DNA of 64,000 nt, taken from the NCBI GenBank assembly GCA_008638375.1, contig CM018043.1, positions 57,293,510 through 57,357,509 on the forward strand, written 5' to 3'. The translations under genes and the position numbers were made by a program. Source of the stretch: Nyssa sinensis (lineage: Eukaryota > Streptophyta > Magnoliopsida > Cornales > Nyssaceae). The notes beneath the pieces were generated by a model. It was not told where the DNA came from. It searched no databases and was given only the letters and a program-made list of their open reading frames with translations. This document shows, piece by piece, positions 63,301 to 64,000 of this stretch (within the stretch, counting starts at the first letter, position 1; every line of letters starts with the position of its first letter).

Positions 63301-64000
63301 ATTACAATGTTTTGGTCTTGAGCCATGATTGAAACGAGGACAATTACAATAACTTCGCATTTATGTGAGAGTGTTTAATCTATTTGATATAAAACAAGTG
63401 GCTGATTCTTGACGATCGAATGCAATTTGAAAAATGAACAATGTGTGGGTTTCTAATCATATTTGGATTAGTAGAATGAATTAGTAATTTTTTATTTGAA
63501 TTAATAGACTTCTAGCTTTATAAATATAGTGTAATTGATTCATAATATACATATTTTAGCAATAATGCATACAGTTTCAAATTTAGACAGTCATCTCTTA
63601 TTGGTTGAGTAATTCCCATGTCTGTGTGACATGATTTTCAAAGAATTTGATCTGTGTTGAGTCACTTTAGAAATTTGCAAAAGTTGGGCTTAGTATTTAT
63701 AGAAGAACAAAAGATACGCCCGTTGCCGCAGTTCCAATGTCAAGGAATTCATACCTCTGTAAAGTATTCAGATCTAAGAGTACTGAGATAAGACTGAAAC
63801 TGAAAGAAGAGTCATCAAGATGTCTCCAATGGCGGTTTGAAGGTTATTGTGGAAATCTGATATACTAAGAGCACAGACTACAAGCTCAACAAGTTTTCAT
63901 AGGCTTGTTTGCAAGCCTGAAAAGGGCAATGAAATTTAAACACAACTACAGATTAAAATTCAAAATTTCTCTATCCATGATGAAGTTGACCACTAATGAT
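63301..64000. other. Intergenic, no gene seen
   Basis: AT-rich to about 63660; then a more balanced stretch (63670-63960) that could belong to a gene continuing outside the window, but it shows no open frame with a recognised domain. Confidence 0.35.

Noticed and set aside
63660..63960. Start of a new gene at the right edge
   Set aside because: The composition is coding-like but the only ATG frames are very short and no domain is visible.
1..64000. CRISPR array, prokaryotic operon or bacterial insertion
   Set aside because: No regularly spaced short repeats, no Shine-Dalgarno-led gene strings; gene structure is eukaryotic throughout.

Overview
This is a stretch of plant nuclear genome, most likely from a woody eudicot; the species cannot be fixed from the sequence. 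The evidence is AT-rich DNA, genes split by long GT-AG introns, LINE, SINE and Ty1/copia debris, and protein families that are plant-specific or have plant-specific architecture. All gene models below were read by hand from the sequence and their exon phases were added up; homology statements rest on remembered family sequences, not on a search.

Layout. 1-6 kb: gene-poor DNA holding a 2.2-kb direct duplication. 6.0-11.0 kb (-): a four-exon CHX-type cation/H+ antiporter, closest in memory to CHX28. 11.0-14.8 kb: intergenic space between divergent genes, with one clean SINE. 14.8-32.0 kb (+): PAT10, a DHHC protein S-acyltransferase in 11 exons over 17 kb; its introns carry several pieces of one LINE family. 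33.0-47.6 kb (-): chloroplast-type RNase E/G (RNE) with an N-terminal starch-binding-like CBM20 domain; one intron holds a broken copia element. PAT10 and RNE converge, 1 kb apart. 51.6-55.3 kb (-): LHT8/AATL1-like amino acid transporter in five exons. 58.6-59.4 kb (-): remnant of an IST1-like (ESCRT-III-associated) gene. 59.9-60.85 kb (-): intact single-exon DUF241 gene. 61.9-63.3 kb: an 877-bp tandem duplication.

The genes do not form a pathway; this is ordinary eudicot gene order with unrelated neighbours. PAT10, LHT8 and DUF241 read cleanly. RNE, CHX and the IST1 remnant carry small frame-breaking indels, nearly all a one-base change in a short run of the same base. That looks more like residual consensus error than decay, but the RNE CBM20 exon and the IST1 remnant also have in-frame stops that homopolymer error does not explain.

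The most unusual structure is at the 3' end of the LHT8 gene. Its last 57 coding bases plus 16 bases of 3' flank are present again as a perfect 73-bp inverted copy, with a third, 46-bp direct copy between and (TA)n tracts at the joints. A transcript reading through would fold into a long perfect hairpin that includes the gene's own stop codon. I found no CRISPR array, canonical tRNA or rRNA gene, and no convincing new multi-gene system.
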